Assembly: GCA_031273485.1 (NCBI GenBank)
Contig: JAISRS010000480.1
Location: 1 to 5,881, forward strand
Length of the DNA stretch: 5,881 nucleotides
Source of the DNA: Prevotellaceae bacterium
GTDB lineage: Bacteria > Bacteroidota > Bacteroidia > Bacteroidales > UBA932
Direction: 5' to 3'
Shown: one piece after another, positions 5,466 to 5,881 of the stretch
Layout of the letters: each line of letters starts with the position of its first letter
Numbering within the stretch: the first letter of the stretch is position 1
Position numbers and translations under genes: made by a program
The notes under the pieces: model-generated
What the model saw: the letters and a program-made list of their open reading frames with translations, nothing else
Told to the model about the DNA's origin: nothing
Database searches by the model: none

Positions 5466-5881
5466 TGATTAAACGTGTGACTTCAATCCGCTGACAGACT
5501 CATATTAAGAACATAAAAGACTGTATCCTGATTTCATTCTCGGTACAGTCTCTACCTCCGCAACACTTACTTCCGGCTCCGGATTCAAAAATATCCGTAG
5601 TCGATAATAGTACATAACGACAATTAGCGATTTGTCTGAACCATAATTAAAGGAAGTCCTCCTATCCCCCAAGAGGAAACAGACGGAGCATACTGTCCTT
5701 CCGGATGGAGCATGTCGCGGCGTCACAAACCGTTTCAAAATATTTTGCAGAGGTGTTTGCAGTCTCAGAGTTCCTGACCTAAAGGAAATAAGATTGACAC
5801 ACTTTTTGACAGTTTTGCAAAAATTTGGCGTCTTTATCAATTAGTTATAAAAAATATTTATCAAAAATGGTGTCACCGCTA
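5466..5881. other. Gene-free tail, possibly decayed coding DNA
   Basis: No gene can be supported in this 416-bp stretch. Its base composition is more balanced than the other intergenic DNA, particularly at about 5550-5790, which would fit a decayed gene or an undescribed RNA. A 111-codon open frame exists on the minus strand (5840-5505), but it needs a TTG start, shows no recognisable motif and has an odd composition with many Arg, Cys and Ser residues. I do not call it as a gene. The only structured element I see is the hairpin at 5518-5551. Confidence 0.4.
5518..5551. terminator. Hairpin downstream of the second terY
   Basis: AGACTGTA (5518-5525) and TACAGTCT (5544-5551) form a perfect 8-bp stem with an 18-nt loop, 52 bp after the stop of the second terY. 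On the plus strand it is followed by mixed sequence, not a T-run; on the minus strand a short TTTTA follows. It may mark the 3' end of the macro-terY message or terminate a minus-strand transcript, but it is not a textbook intrinsic terminator in either direction. Confidence 0.35.

Noticed and set aside
5505..5840. 111-codon minus-strand open frame
   Set aside because: TTG start only, no recognisable motif, unusual composition, and the hairpin at 5518-5551 lies inside its end. Noted as part of the gene-free tail.
5717..5880. Possible terminal inverted repeats GCGGCGTCAC / GTGTCACCGC of a further small element
   Set aside because: Only 8 of 10 positions pair, the match fades inward and one end touches the window edge; too weak to call an element.

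Overview
The window looks like a piece of a Bacteroidota (probably Bacteroidales) chromosome. Intergenic DNA is very AT-rich, and no gene has a convincing Shine-Dalgarno sequence (starts follow A/T-rich stretches). The best promoter candidate has the Bacteroidota form TTG-19 bp-TAnnTTTG. All protein calls were made by reading the translations; no database search was run.

Layout. Positions 1-105 hold the last 34 codons of an unidentified gene. A 132-bp MITE-like palindromic element begins at its stop codon. From 237 to 672 there is a gene-free stretch with a degenerate ~25-bp tandem repeat, a perfect 13-bp inverted repeat, a candidate promoter (524-553) and a nested hairpin in the presumed leader. 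From 673 to 3185 four TerD-superfamily genes are packed head to tail with gaps of 13, 28 and 12 bp: a classical TerD, a TerA-like protein, a second classical TerD/TerE and a larger TerZ-like protein. A second MITE copy fills almost the whole gap before a TerY-type von Willebrand A (vWA) gene (3343-3981). A third copy, in opposite orientation, follows that gene. Next comes a macro-domain (ADP-ribose-binding) gene (4300-4833) whose stop overlaps the start of a second TerY-type vWA gene (4830-5465) as ATGA. The last 416 bp contain no gene I can support.

How the genes may work together. TerD-family proteins are Ca2+-binding cytoplasmic proteins of the tellurite/stress/phage-resistance (Ter) systems. 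TerY is a metal-binding vWA adaptor usually encoded with them. The window therefore encodes four different TerD-fold subunits and two TerY paralogues, both ending in the same proline-rich tail. The unusual part is the macro domain, translationally coupled to the second TerY. It suggests that this Ter locus handles an ADP-ribose-type nucleotide or removes ADP-ribose from a target. TerC and the PP2C phosphatase/kinase partners often found with TerY are not in the window; they may lie outside it or be absent. The three MITE-like copies and the inverted repeats near the two likely transcription starts are the main non-coding signals.
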